From contig SPDT01000007.1 in NCBI GenBank assembly GCA_008477525.1, forward strand, positions 2,232,001 through 2,296,000: a stretch of DNA of 64,000 bases, read 5' to 3'. Every line of letters starts with the position of its first letter. Position 1 is the first letter of the stretch. Under the pieces are notes generated by a model, which made no database searches, had not been told where the DNA came from, and worked only from the letters and a program-made list of their open reading frames with translations. Shown here piece after piece: positions 23,644-33,916 of the stretch. The DNA is from Hypomyces perniciosus (Eukaryota > Ascomycota > Sordariomycetes > Hypocreales > Hypocreaceae). A program made the position numbers and the translations under genes.

Positions 23644-24428
23644 TCATTCATATTCGTCACTGTTGTCTTGCACAACTCTGACGGTGGTGCCTCCCTTCTT
23701 TGCTACCTCAGCGTCCTTTTTCTGTTGCTGAAGTCTTCCAACCTCGGATACAAGGCTCTTCAAATAGACCTCAGCTTGTACCGTAGCGCTGTATGCAGCG
23801 GGCGTCCAGTTCCAGATGTTGCGCCTCTCGACGTCTGCCCCTGCAGCAAGCAGGGTCCGCAGACCAAGCAAGTTGCCATTGCCGCTGGCAAAGTGCAGAG
23901 CCGTGTTGCCCTCCGCATCTGCTCTCTGCACCGCCTCATACGGCCCTCCAGGGATATACGTCAACAACAGCTGTAATATCGTATCGTGTCCGCCCCCACT
24001 CGCTTCCATAACGGCGTCCCGGCCTCGAACATCCCTCCGCAAGATGCAGTTTTTATCTTTCTCGCACAGCAAGTGGACAACATCGGTGTGACCAGCACCC
24101 GCTGCCAACATCAGGGCTGTTTGGTGGTGCTCGTTCAAGGCAGGGCAGGGGTCTTCGTGGCCAGCTTCGAGGAGTACGTCGCATACCTCCTTATGGCCTA
24201 GGGAGGCTGCAAGATGCAAGTTCGAGTTGGAAAGTCCCATGGGCGAAGTGTCGGGATTGTGGAGGATAGAAGGATGGGACTTGAGAATGCGCTTGACGAG
24301 GAGGGCATCGCCAGCGTGGATGGCGCGCCGTAATCGGATTGACGGCTCGATCCTGTAAGGCAAATAATGAGCATTCTGGTCCTAGTACATACAAGCCAAA
24401 TCGTGACGAAACAAGAAGGGTCTTACAT
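23644..24428 (-). CDS. Small ankyrin-repeat protein (236 aa) with a splice-assembled start codon
   Basis: A cytosolic or nuclear protein-binding protein built almost wholly of ankyrin repeats; partners unknown. Repeats include NSNLHLAASLGHKEVCDVLL, QTALMLAAGAGHTDVVHLL, RDAVMEASGGGHDTILQLLL and NTALHFASGNGNLLGLRTLL, followed by a short C-terminal helix rich in Gln/Lys. The large exon (24352-23644) has no in-frame ATG at its beginning. A good 74-nt intron (24426-24353; GTAAGA donor, TTACAG acceptor) joins AT (24428-24427) to G (24352), making ATG ATC GAG and the N-terminus MIEPSIRLRRAIHAGD. Fungal homologues that I recall begin this way, which supports the model. A seven-codon upstream frame starts at 24448 and its TGA overlaps the main ATG. 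Confidence 0.8.
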
Positions 24429-25152
24429 GGCGGTGGATCAAGTATCATGGCGGGAAATGATGAGACGCGGAGGGCATGTTGCAAAGAGAAGAAAGGAGGT
24501 TGATGATGACAACCTGAGACTATTATGTTGAGCCTTGAAGAAGAGTTGAGCTTGCACGAAGTTTCACTGCAACTACGGGTAGCGGCGCCACTATTGGGCG
24601 CTGACCCCGCTAACCTGCCCGCTAACGATTCACTATAAACATCGACAGCAACAGCCCGCGGCCTTCCCCCCGCAGCAATATCAACAGCGATATCAATACG
24701 AGCTCTCATGGGAACGCCAAACATAATGCAAGCTCTTTAAACAAAAGCCTCTCCATGGCGACGCCGCTGTATTTTATTATCATGTCATGTCTCTAATCCG
24801 AACACAGGATGTTTCTGCTCTGTTTCTGCTCTGTTCGGTCCAGAAGCTTTCCAGGCTTCTATTAATATTCCATTTTCATCAATGACAAGAACAATCATTT
24901 CCGGAGTCGGGTTGATGGTAAGCAGGCGATATCCTGGCCGTTTGCGTCAGGAAGTTACCCAGAGCTTCGCAAATTAATCTGGAAGAGGGTCCGGATCCAA
25001 GTTGTCGAGTGTCGCAGTGAAACTCCCTCCCAATTATAGCAAACTTGATATATGGCTTGTTTTGGATAGGATAGTAAGTTCACTAATATTGTACACACAG
25101 GATTAGACCACTTTGCCCAAGTCATTACAAATCTTCCTGAGGCCTGAACTCC
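24429..25152. other. Intergenic region
   Basis: Promoter of the ankyrin gene and 3' flank of the DUF3140/HVA1 gene. Nothing else is seen. Confidence 0.4.
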
Positions 25153-26122
25153 TTACGCCGTCTCCGTAAGTTCATGGCTTAGTTTGATCACTTCTGATTT
25201 TTCGGTGTCTATGACAACAGCTGGATCATCCTGGTTGCCTTTTCGTGTGACCTCGTTTCCATTCTTCGTCTCTATGGTAGTCCTAAATTCGCGTTAGCAA
25301 GGCATTTCAGAAGATTAATCAAGAGTTATATATCTTACTTTTCCGGTTTGACATCGACTACCTTTCCCTCCGGCTGTCCTTTTCCCCAGTTCCAGCTTAC
25401 AGTGTCCCCTTTCTCAGGACCTTTTGCCTTGTCAGTACTAGCATCCTCGTCCGTGTGGTCTTCTTGACCATGACCATTACGGGCTTTGCCGTTGGTACTT
25501 TCAGCCTCTTCATGGTGTTCCACTTTGCCGTTTGTGGCAGATTCGCCATTTTGCGTCTCCCTCTTCTTGTTTTCTCCGACTTGGTCATCTGGTGCCTTCC
25601 GTTTCTCTCCAATCTTTTGCTCTTCCGAATCTTCATGGCCATTTTCCTTTGTAGCAGCACCGTTCGTCTCACGTGCCTTGATACAATCATGGCCCCAGTT
25701 CTTCAGTGACGCATACGACTTGGACTTCTTGACTTCCTCGATCGACTTTTCATCATTCGCCTTTTCCTCTTGAGCTAGGTGTCGCTTGCTGCAGAAGTCC
25801 CAGCAACGGCCTCGAGTCAGTAATCCAGAGACGGAAGCTAAACATTTCCTCAATTGGCTCACGAAACTCACCAATAGGAGATGACATTTCTCATATGTTC
25901 CACATCGTCATCTGTGTACTTCTCTGCATCCTTGTCCGGATTGGACTCCAGGATCTCAACAATCTTGCGACCACCCTCGTGTCCCACAGACTCTCCAGTC
26001 TCGTCGTCTTTCGGCCATCCTGCATTCTGAGAATCATCTGTCTTTAACCACTCTCCGAGCTCTTTCGCCGTCATATTCACGAGCTCATTGAACTCGGTGA
26101 TGACTTCGTTCTTGCCCTTCAT
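25153..26122 (-). CDS. DUF3140 + HVA1 (Tudor-like, DUF2945) protein
   Basis: A probable nuclear or cytosolic protein of unknown role. Exons are 26122-25872, 25788-25339 and 25282-25153; introns of 83 and 56 nt have GTGAGT/CAG and GTAAGA/TAG ends; the product is 276 aa. The N-terminal DUF3140-like domain (about 1-115) contains FNELVNMTAKELGEWLKTDD, GRKIVEILESN and ISYCKRHLAQEE (formed across the first splice). The middle is charged, Lys/Glu/Asn-rich and disordered. The C-terminus is a small Tudor-like domain: GDTVSWNWGKGQPEGKVVDV, then TTIETKNGNEVTRKGNQDDP. The HVA1 name (hypervirulence-associated) comes from the Pfam family and is not evidence about this gene. Bacterial homologues often have only the short Tudor-like domain. 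Confidence 0.85.
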
Positions 26123-26866
26123 TGTGTCGGCGTGCTTGTTTCCTGATCAATTGAGTTGGGTTTTCTTGGCAATCGCTGAAATGTCAACTCGGAATTGAGG
26201 GGATATATGCTTATTTACTCCGTACGAAGTACGAAGTACATGGTCGCTAGTTGCTCTCGTAAGGTTTCACCCGTTTGACGCTTCCGGAAATATTGCGTCA
26301 TGAACAGTTGGTATGCCAGCAACCTCATGATAATACATACTAGTGTAGACTAGAGAACTAGGAGCAACCCGACAGTATAGTTTGGAATTCAATTGAGTCT
26401 GGGGTGTATAGTGTAACTGTAATTGATTAATTTTCACGTGAAATCTAGTGAGTTTGCGCTGTGGACACTCGTCTTGATACTACTATATCTACCCTGTAGT
26501 ATTAAATTGAAAAACCGCCACAAACCCGGACGTATTTTTTTCTCCTCGACCCGCTGACGGGAGGGGAGCTGGAAGACTGTGCCCGTTGAGGCGATAAAAT
26601 GCTATATAGGGGAGCTTGTGTGTTTATTAGTAATACTGTAGTCAAACCTAGCATAGCACGTCCTTTTGCCCTACTGGGATTGGTGGCCTTTGCCATAGGA
26701 CGTTAATGGGATATCATCATCATCATCATCACAAACCCGGACATTCTGTGAACCACCATATTACAACAAGAGCTTTATAAAGTAGGATAATAGACCTCTG
26801 GAAATGAGTAGTTGATTTAAATGCTGTCAAAGGGAGAGAATATGGTTATTAGACAACTATCGACCC
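26123..26866. other. Intergenic region with ATC-repeat and TACTCCGTA words
   Basis: No gene. TACTCCGTA at 26216-26224 runs into two TACGAAGTA copies (26223-26231 and 26230-26238). A short (ATC)n tract lies near 26713-26731. Confidence 0.4.
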
Positions 26867-27973
26867 TCACCTCACAAACGAGACATCGCGATATTTGGGA
26901 CTCGGTCTAGCCAACAGTCCTTCACCAGCACCTTGTAAAGTAAACTCTACAAAGGCACCCAAGTAAGCCCTCAACACCGCCATCACCCTCGCTCCAGTAG
27001 CCGTCCCAAAGAACTGTTCCACAAGCTCTTGATTCGCCCTTAGCCCCGTGATATCACCAATGATGGAAAAATCCCAGAAGCTCCCATGCACCGAATGTTT
27101 CAGATTCAGCTCCCTCTTCCAGACGCCCTGGTGGCGCTCGTCCATTGTCTTGAAAAACTGCGTGAAGCTCGGTTCTGATGAGGAGTTGCGGCCTTCGGAG
27201 CCGAATAACAGGAACGGTCGTGAGACGCCCAGGTCCAACTCCCTGCCCCAGAAGTTCCCATCGAGATTGACGCCGCCGGCGATGCGGGACTCGTTGATCA
27301 TCACCGAGGCAGCAGCGGCACCCCCGTAGGATTGGCCTATGAATGCAGCCTTGTGAATGTTGAAGTGATTCAAGACAAAGGACGCATCCTGCGTCCGGAC
27401 ATCGAGGCCGAACTGCAGCTCAGCGAGGTCTCGACCGATATGTCCGCCGAATATGATCTCTCCATTTGGGAATTGGACAACATCCGTCTCGTATGGATGG
27501 TCCATGACTATGACTTCATATCCGAGGCCGGCAAGCTGCTGTGCCGTAGCTGAATAGAACAACCGCGTGGTGTTCAGGCCTGTTCCGAAAAGAACTTTTG
27601 GAAACTTGTGCGTGTTGGAATTTGAGCGGCGGCCGTGGGATTCACAGCAGAACTCCAGTTCTAGCGTTCCCAGCAAGCCGTTTGGCCAGCCAATATCGGA
27701 GAGATATTCATTCAAAATGTCATCCTCGATCGTAGCCACGGCTGAGGGCAAGTAAGGAACTCGACATGTTTTCTTGCAGTGAGACTTGGGAACAGGAGTG
27801 AACTGCGAGATCATCATCCTACGTGGATGTGAAGAATTGAAGGGGTCCACGCGGCCGTGATCAATGAGTTCTAATGATTCCCATTTCACCTTGTATGGTC
27901 CATCTGGCGCCGGAAAGACGACCGCAGAGGCCGCAACAGGCAACAATGCCGCAACGATTGGTAAGACTTTCAT
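26867..27973 (-). CDS. Secreted alpha/beta hydrolase, platelet-activating-factor acetylhydrolase-like
   Basis: A predicted extracellular ester hydrolase, single exon, 368 aa. The N-terminus MKVLPIVAALLPVAASAVVF is a signal peptide. The nucleophile elbow GQSYGG (near residue 222) gives the catalytic Ser; an Asp in VNLDGNFWG and His in LKHSVHGSFWDFS complete the likely triad. This arrangement (GHSxGG, LDG, HxSFxDF) is the pattern of plasma/type II PAF-acetylhydrolases and their fungal relatives, which cleave short acyl groups from oxidised phospholipids or other esters. Several N-x-S/T sites and paired Cys residues (CKKTC, CC) fit secretion. The natural substrate is unknown. It is on the same strand as the FAD monooxygenase, 473 bp away. 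Confidence 0.82.
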   Translation of the reverse strand: MKVLPIVAALLPVAASAVVFPAPDGPYKVKWESLELIDHGRVDPFNSSHPRRMMISQFTPVPKSHCKKTCRVPYLPSAVATIEDDILNEYLSDIGWPNGLLGTLELEFCCESHGRRSNSNTHKFPKVLFGTGLNTTRLFYSATAQQLAGLGYEVIVMDHPYETDVVQFPNGEIIFGGHIGRDLAELQFGLDVRTQDASFVLNHFNIHKAAFIGQSYGGAAAASVMINESRIAGGVNLDGNFWGRELDLGVSRPFLLFGSEGRNSSSEPSFTQFFKTMDERHQGVWKRELNLKHSVHGSFWDFSIIGDITGLRANQELVEQFFGTATGARVMAVLRAYLGAFVEFTLQGAGEGLLARPSPKYRDVSFVR

Positions 27974-28446
27974 GGAGAAATGAACAATGTTAAGATGCGA
28001 GAAGATCTCAGGGCTTCTTCTATATGTAGAGTTGTAGGATTAAAGACTGCTATATAAACGGGAACCAGTCTCGACCATGCTGTTCCGAGAGAAGATTTCC
28101 TATCCAAACCCAGTATGTGAGACCTTCCCAATCGGTCACCTTTGACATGGATCACCGATTGGGGCTCTTTGTAATAGTGCTGGAGAAAACGAGTTCAGCT
28201 CCGTGCCAAGATCCAAGCTTGGAATCCTGCGGACCATTCCGACGGAGACGTATGATATCCGAAGAATACGATGATTGGATTGGAATTGGGATTCCGTTAC
28301 GTTCAGCATGAAGAACTCACGTCCCTTGTGTTGACAGGTAATTCTCATGGCTGGCGGAACTGGTGATGTCTCGCATAGATATCTTGAACAGACAACCCAA
28401 AGAGAGAATATGAACACAATGCCACGCTCCTTAATATCCACCTCTC
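27974..28446. other. Intergenic region between hydrolase and monooxygenase
   Basis: The promoter of the PAF-AH-like gene and the 3' flank of the monooxygenase gene. No gene seen. Confidence 0.4.
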
Positions 28447-29779
28447 TCATATATTAAGAGCCCTCCTCTTTACTATAGCCGAGTTCTCGTTTAATCCGTG
28501 AAAGTCATGTGCATCTAGGCAAGCCTGTCTGCTCAGCAACACTGCTGGTCCTGTTCGCTCCTTCATCTCCTCCTCATAGGTATCCAGGGCCTCCTTTCTC
28601 GTCTTCTTTCCGGAGTATACGTCTGTGATCTGGCGCAACAGATACCACGCATCCAGGATACCATGGTTCCCCGCCTCGCCGCGGTACATGGTCATGGCAT
28701 GGGCAGCATCGCCAACAAGCGTGACCCGGCCGTCGCGGTTATTCCAACCCTGGCACAACCAGTCCTGTAAAGCGATGCTGAGGATACGAGAGGATTCGGG
28801 TATAATCTCCACAGCCTCGCGCAGGGTTGGGTGAAACTCGGCGGCACGGCGCTTCATCACGGCGACGCGCTCGGGGTCGGTTGCGGGTATGTCGCTGGCG
28901 CCTTTGGTAAGCCAGGAGAGGGCAACCTGGGCGTGATAGTGCGCATCCTCCGTGCCGGATGACCCGTTAGTCTCGGGGGTATCAAGAATGGAAAACCATA
29001 AGAAGTTGCCCGTCTCTGGGTGGCAGCCCTGGAAGAGCAACGGATCGATGTCCCGCAGAGGCTTGACTTGCTCGGGCGTCATCTTCACAGCGGCGCCAAG
29101 CATCTCCACGGGGACCTGGTAGTTTTGGTATGACTCTGGGACGAGGAACTTCCTTGTTACCGAGTTTGTGCCTTCGGCGCCAATGACGATCCTGCCATCG
29201 GCCACGCTCCCGTCCGCGAACATTGCCCTGACGCCATCTGTGTCCAGAACTTCGATGTTGGCGAGTTGCTTGCCCCAGCGCACCTTGTCGGCAACCTCAC
29301 GAAGAAGCGCCTTGCGCAGCTTCTCACGATTCACGCGGCGGCGCTCGTTCGGCGGAATTCGGAACTTGGTCTCGAGCGTCTCGAGGTTGAGGAATAGGAA
29401 GTTGCCATTGTCGTTGCGAGCGACCTCGGGGTCGACCTGGACGCTGTCTATGGCGGCGAGGGTTTCATTGTCGAGCATCTCGCGCAAGAAGCGGAGCGCC
29501 CAGTGCAGCGTGATGGCCCAGCCTTGATGGCGGGCGTCAGTGTGCTCATCGCGCTCGAAGACTTCGAAAGGGATATTTGCCTATCGAGAGTCAATGTAAG
29601 ATCAAAATATGGGTCAGGCACAGGGCCGAGGGTGGCCCAAGAGTTAGTTGTGCGGCGGGTGTTGGGGCTACTATCGCAAATCCAATACTTCGTCTATTCA
29701 CCTTTTTGAGCCCATTTGCCAACGTCAGGCCCACGAGGCCAGCACCAATGATGAGGACGGGTTTATCGCTGACAGCCAT
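28447..29779 (-). CDS. FAD-dependent aromatic-type monooxygenase (PHBH fold)
   Basis: A flavoprotein hydroxylase; substrate unknown. Exon 1 is 29779-29702 and exon 2 is 29580-28447, with a 121-nt phase-0 intron (GTGAAT...TAG); the product is 403 aa. Exon 1 ends within the Rossmann motif region: VLIIGAGLVGLTLANGLKK (GxGxxG for FAD). The junction gives ANIPFEVFERDEH, the expected continuation. The second FAD motif is VIGAEGTNSVTR (DG-type) and the third GDAAHAMTMYRGEAGNHG (GD motif). It belongs with salicylate-hydroxylase-like and secondary-metabolite monooxygenases and lies divergently from the esterase at 30559 and beside the PAF-AH-like gene, so a small co-regulated set is possible. Confidence 0.85.
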
Positions 29780-30558
29780 TTTGCTCGCTGGAACTTGCAG
29801 GAGTACGTACGAGGGAGCATTTATCTACTCGTATGTGGTTTGATCTCAACAACAGTGGCTCTACTCCGTAATACTACTACCATAAAAAAGAGATGCGCTG
29901 ATCCTACCTTGGAAGCTGTAAATTTCCCAATGCCGGCTTATTACATCTCGGTATGCGGTACGAAGTACTTTTGCCAACAGCCAAAAAGATCGAGAACCTA
30001 TGTATCGTCAACTTGCTCGGCATATGCACCGAGCCCGTCACTGGGCCGGCGCATCGCACCAAATACTGAAAGAAGAAATGCTTGCATGCTAAGCTCCCCT
30101 CAGCTGTATTATATTAGTGGGAATTCTCGACGCCCGAGCACCAATGCGCTGGATGACTGCCTTGTAGTATTATCGTGCCATAGCACTACTACTGGTAAGT
30201 ACAGAGTGGTATGTAGAAATGGATCATGTTTGCCTTGAGGCTTGGCATATCTACCTAAGATCTTGGGAAGCAACACCAGCCGACGATCAAATCGTTGGAA
30301 AGTCAGCCTTGATGCGGCCGTCGCATCTGTTTAGGCCGTAGAATTGGAGCTCGCTTAGATTCGTAGATGCTATGGATGCCACTGTGTTCTTTGCCGCGGA
30401 GCTGTAGAGTACGGAGTAGACAAGATCGCCTTCCTTTTAAAGCCCCTTCTGTCCCAAGCTTGCTTCCCACCTCTGGAACCAGACGTGTTCTCACAAGCAA
30501 CTCCAGCGACTAATAAGTGAGTGAACAGGAAGACAAACAAGGCCAATAAACATCGACC
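29780..30558. other. Shared divergent promoter region
   Basis: About 780 bp between the monooxygenase (minus) and the esterase (plus), so one region may drive both. It contains TACTCCGTA at 29872-29880, TACGAAGTA at 29959-29967 and TACGGAGTA at 30410-30418. Pyrimidine-rich sequence precedes the esterase start. Confidence 0.45.
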
Positions 30559-31590
30559 ATGGCTCCAGACGAGAAACACGAGGCTCTCCAGCCAATCCAC
30601 CCATCTATGGCGGGCAAGCTGGACCCCGCTTTCGAGAAGCTCTACAACGACAACATCGCCAACACTCCCCTCAGGCCCATCGACCTGAACGTGCTCCGGA
30701 CCAAGTACTCTGTCCTCTACAGCTACGCAACAGCGCCCGCCCCTGACGTCGGACGCATCTACGACGACAGCATCACCCTCGAAGATGGCACCGAGATCCC
30801 TGTGAGGGTCTACGAGCCGGACTCCAAGGGCCCATGGCCGGTCCATGTGGACTACCATGGCGGGGGTTGGGGCCTCGGTGATCTCGACACCGAGAGCCAC
30901 ATCTGCCAGCACTACTGCAAAAAGGCAAATGTGGTTGTCATCGACGTCGCTTACCGTCTCGTGCCCGAGCATGCCTTTCCCACAGGCGTCACGGACAGCT
31001 TTGGCGCCCTCAAGTACATCCACGAGCACGGGGCGCACAAGTTCAACATCCGACCAGACAGCATCTCGGTGGGCGGTGTGTCTGCTGGAGGCTGCATTGC
31101 CCTTGCGCTGGCCCATCTCGCGCGCGACGCCTCGATCCCGCTTCGGCTCGTAGCTGCGGGCACGCCCGTGATAGACGACATATCACAATACAAGACAGCG
31201 GCTGATGCGCCCTGGCCGTCAATGCGCGAGAACGAGTTCGCACCGACCCTCAACTGGGCGCGGCTGGCATGGTTCGACAAGCTCAAGCGGTCATCCTTCC
31301 CCGACGATGCCGAGGCGCAGAAGGCTGCCGGATGGTTCGCCAACCTTTTCCAGGCGCCCAACTTCAAAGGGCTTGCTCGCACGCTTGTCTTCACGGCCGG
31401 CGCTGACCCCCTGAGAGACGAGGGCGAGAGGTATGCGCAGGTGTTGGTTGTGAATGGGGTTGACGTGACGCAGCGGCGCTTCCCTGGCGTGCCACATCCG
31501 TTCATGCACATGGATGAGGACCTGTGGCAGGCCAGTGAGTTTATCGACCGAACTGCAAGGGAGATTCGGCTGGCGCACTGGGATCCATGA
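30559..31590 (+). CDS. HSL-family alpha/beta hydrolase (esterase/lipase), 343 aa
   Basis: A predicted cytosolic carboxylesterase of the hormone-sensitive-lipase family, single exon with ATG in strong context (CGACCATGGC). HGGGW near residue 100 forms the oxyanion hole, GVSAGG near residue 175 holds the nucleophile Ser, and the Asp of TAGADPLRDEG plus His of GVPHPFMHM complete the triad. There is no signal peptide. Substrates in this family are short- to medium-chain esters or lactones. It shares a divergent promoter with the FAD monooxygenase. An oxygenase plus two ester hydrolases within 5 kb would suit breakdown of an aromatic or plant ester, but that is inference. Confidence 0.85.
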   Translation: MAPDEKHEALQPIHPSMAGKLDPAFEKLYNDNIANTPLRPIDLNVLRTKYSVLYSYATAPAPDVGRIYDDSITLEDGTEIPVRVYEPDSKGPWPVHVDYHGGGWGLGDLDTESHICQHYCKKANVVVIDVAYRLVPEHAFPTGVTDSFGALKYIHEHGAHKFNIRPDSISVGGVSAGGCIALALAHLARDASIPLRLVAAGTPVIDDISQYKTAADAPWPSMRENEFAPTLNWARLAWFDKLKRSSFPDDAEAQKAAGWFANLFQAPNFKGLARTLVFTAGADPLRDEGERYAQVLVVNGVDVTQRRFPGVPHPFMHMDEDLWQASEFIDRTAREIRLAHWDP

Positions 31591-33916
31591 AACGTACGAG
31601 TAAAAATAAAAGAAGAAAAAAGAAGAAAAAAGAAAGAGAAAAGAAAGAGAAAAGAAAGAGAAAAGAAAGAGAAGAAAGAACCGAGCTGAGCTCTAGTTTC
31701 GGTCACTGGTCTTGGAGTGCTGGATCTCTCTTTCTCCCTACATCCATTACTTAGTTAGTATCTCACGATGTCCAGTCGTTTGTCGTTCAGAGCTATCCAA
31801 GCCCTGCATACAACCGACACGCTCTCCTTGCATCGCTGATAACCTCCGATAACTGCTGGTACCATCCAATACGAAAAAGCTGGCGGTACGAAGGATTGGC
31901 GTCGGCGCCATCCTGTCATCATCTCCATTATTCCCCTGGATATAATATGCTGAGCTCGTCTCGACACTGCATTACGGAGTACTACTACTAATAGTAGTAC
32001 TACTACTCTATTTCGGACCTCCCCACACGACCGGCATTGACGACGGCCTAGACCTTCCATGTGAAGACAAGACTCGGTGTCGAGCGTCGCAGTTGAGGCT
32101 GTCCGTATTACGCAGCAGGAGTACAAGTACGGAGTATGTAGTGCAATGCAACGATTATTCTGATTCATATTACTGCAGGGCATACGAAGTACAGGCCATG
32201 TAACCCTAAAGACGCAGGTCCTTTGTGATGAATTCATTCCTCAAACTCCGTCTTCCAGTCTTTCAGTCCGATCGCTGTCAAAAGCCAACCCCCCTTCCCT
32301 CCCCGCCCCAGCGAAGCCAGGATCCCGCAAGAGAGGACGGGGTTCAGAGATTTCCTGGGTCGGTGGATTCTGCATGTTCAACCCCATATGGCTAAAGGCC
32401 GTGTTAGCGTATCCCGCGATCCTCTGCCGCTTGCCAATACTCCTGCTAGTACTCCGTAGTGCTCGGACGAAATCCTAGCAGCATTACCACTTGTAATTCG
32501 GTACCCCTGAGATCTCGTAGCATACCTCGACATCCGTATCGCTTATTAGGTACGGACAACACGGGCGAGGGAGAAGGAGTTACGAAAGGATTACGAATCC
32601 TTCCAGTCAGGCATTCCGTGATATTGTGGCGTCGTCGCGGCCGTGCCCGCTCTGGGTTGAGCCAAAAAGGCCAACGCAACGGAGGATTCCCTTCTCCTTG
32701 GCCAAGTCAAAATCCGTTCTTCCCAGCCAAACAGCACTCATCTCACCAGTTTCTACCGCGCACTGACAGGGAGTCTCAGCCAATTGCGGCCTTGGGACAT
32801 CCGTTTCGAGCATAGCACCAGACATGATCTTCTTTGGTGTGGTGCACCGTGTAGCTGAACAACCGAAGAATAAAGCCGGCCCGACTGTCTGCATAGTAGA
32901 GCGCACTGTATGTGCACCCGAGCAGCAAAGATGCACGTCTTGCTTGATCAAGAGAGCGGGATCTATCTCTCGACATCGGGCGCGCCATCCCGTGCGCAGA
33001 CGTCTGTTTCCGTCTTCAAGGGCAAAGGCCAGATGCTGGTCCTCTCTCCACCTCTGTGGCCGTGTGGGGACCAGCAGACTGCATTAGTATCGTATCAAGC
33101 CGCCATGGCAGTTCCAAATCGATAGACTCCATGTTAACAAACGATGGAATAAGCAGCTCCATACTCCGTATATGGTAATAATATAATAATAGTACGGAGT
33201 ACTAGTAGTACAACTACTAGTAGGAGTACGAAGTACGAGTAGGATTACGATGTCTGGAGGCGCGGTACATGCGGGCTGCAAATGTCTTAGTGGGCAGTGA
33301 GAGTTTCAGCGAAGCTAGCACAATATACATACAAGCACTAGCAAAGTACAGGCTGTTAACACTGGTACGGCCACCTACTAGCGCAGCACTTACGGAGCAA
33401 CAGGCCACTGCTGAACTGCCCTGCTAGCACTGTTACTGTTACCGGTACCGCCCAGCAGATGGCAACCACCGACCCTTGTAGTGCCCATCCTCGCGTTATT
33501 ATAGTGATAAGCGCTGCCCCCGATCGGCGCCACTTTATTATCTACCGGGATCTCCCTCCCAATGAGCCTTCTCTCCGGCCGTCTCTCTGCTTCTGTCCGG
33601 TCGTCCAAAAACAGTTCGCCTGCCAGGCCCCCAACTTCGTCCCGTCTTCCAACCCACTCATTATTTCGTCAATCGGCTTTATTATCAGCACTGTAGCCGT
33701 TACGGAGGCAATACCGATCGAGCCTTTGAACGCATTGGTCGCGCCGTCTTCTTACACAGACAGCTTAGCACTTCGATCATCGGGAGTCTCGAGGCGCGGA
33801 TCGCGAGAGAGAGAGAAACGGGTATCCGGATCGGGGACCGAACCCACACGTTCAACTGCAATCAACAAAGGCAAAACCCCGCGGGAGAGGATCCCGAGGG
33901 TCATCACGGTGTCGCC
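31591..33916. other. Intergenic region rich in simple repeats
   Basis: No gene is recognised in 2.3 kb. The polypurine tract at 31603-31682 is listed separately. TACGGAGTA/TACTCCGTA occurs at 31973, 32128, 32450, 33162 and 33193; TACGAAGTA at 32183 and 33227. The open frame at 33459-34010 has no protein character and overlaps the regulator gene. The last few hundred bases probably serve as that gene's promoter and leader. Confidence 0.4.
31603..31682 (+). repeat. Polypurine tract with 11-bp GA-rich repeats
   Basis: Immediately after the esterase stop codon the plus strand is almost wholly A and G for about 80 bases, with a repeated 11-bp AAAGAAAGAGA-type unit. Long homopurine tracts can form triplex structures. 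Confidence 0.7.

Noticed and set aside
30951..31706. 251-aa minus-strand frame with a Phe/Ser-rich hydrophobic start
   Set aside because: The start is an artefact of the polypurine tract read in antisense; the rest is antisense to the esterase.
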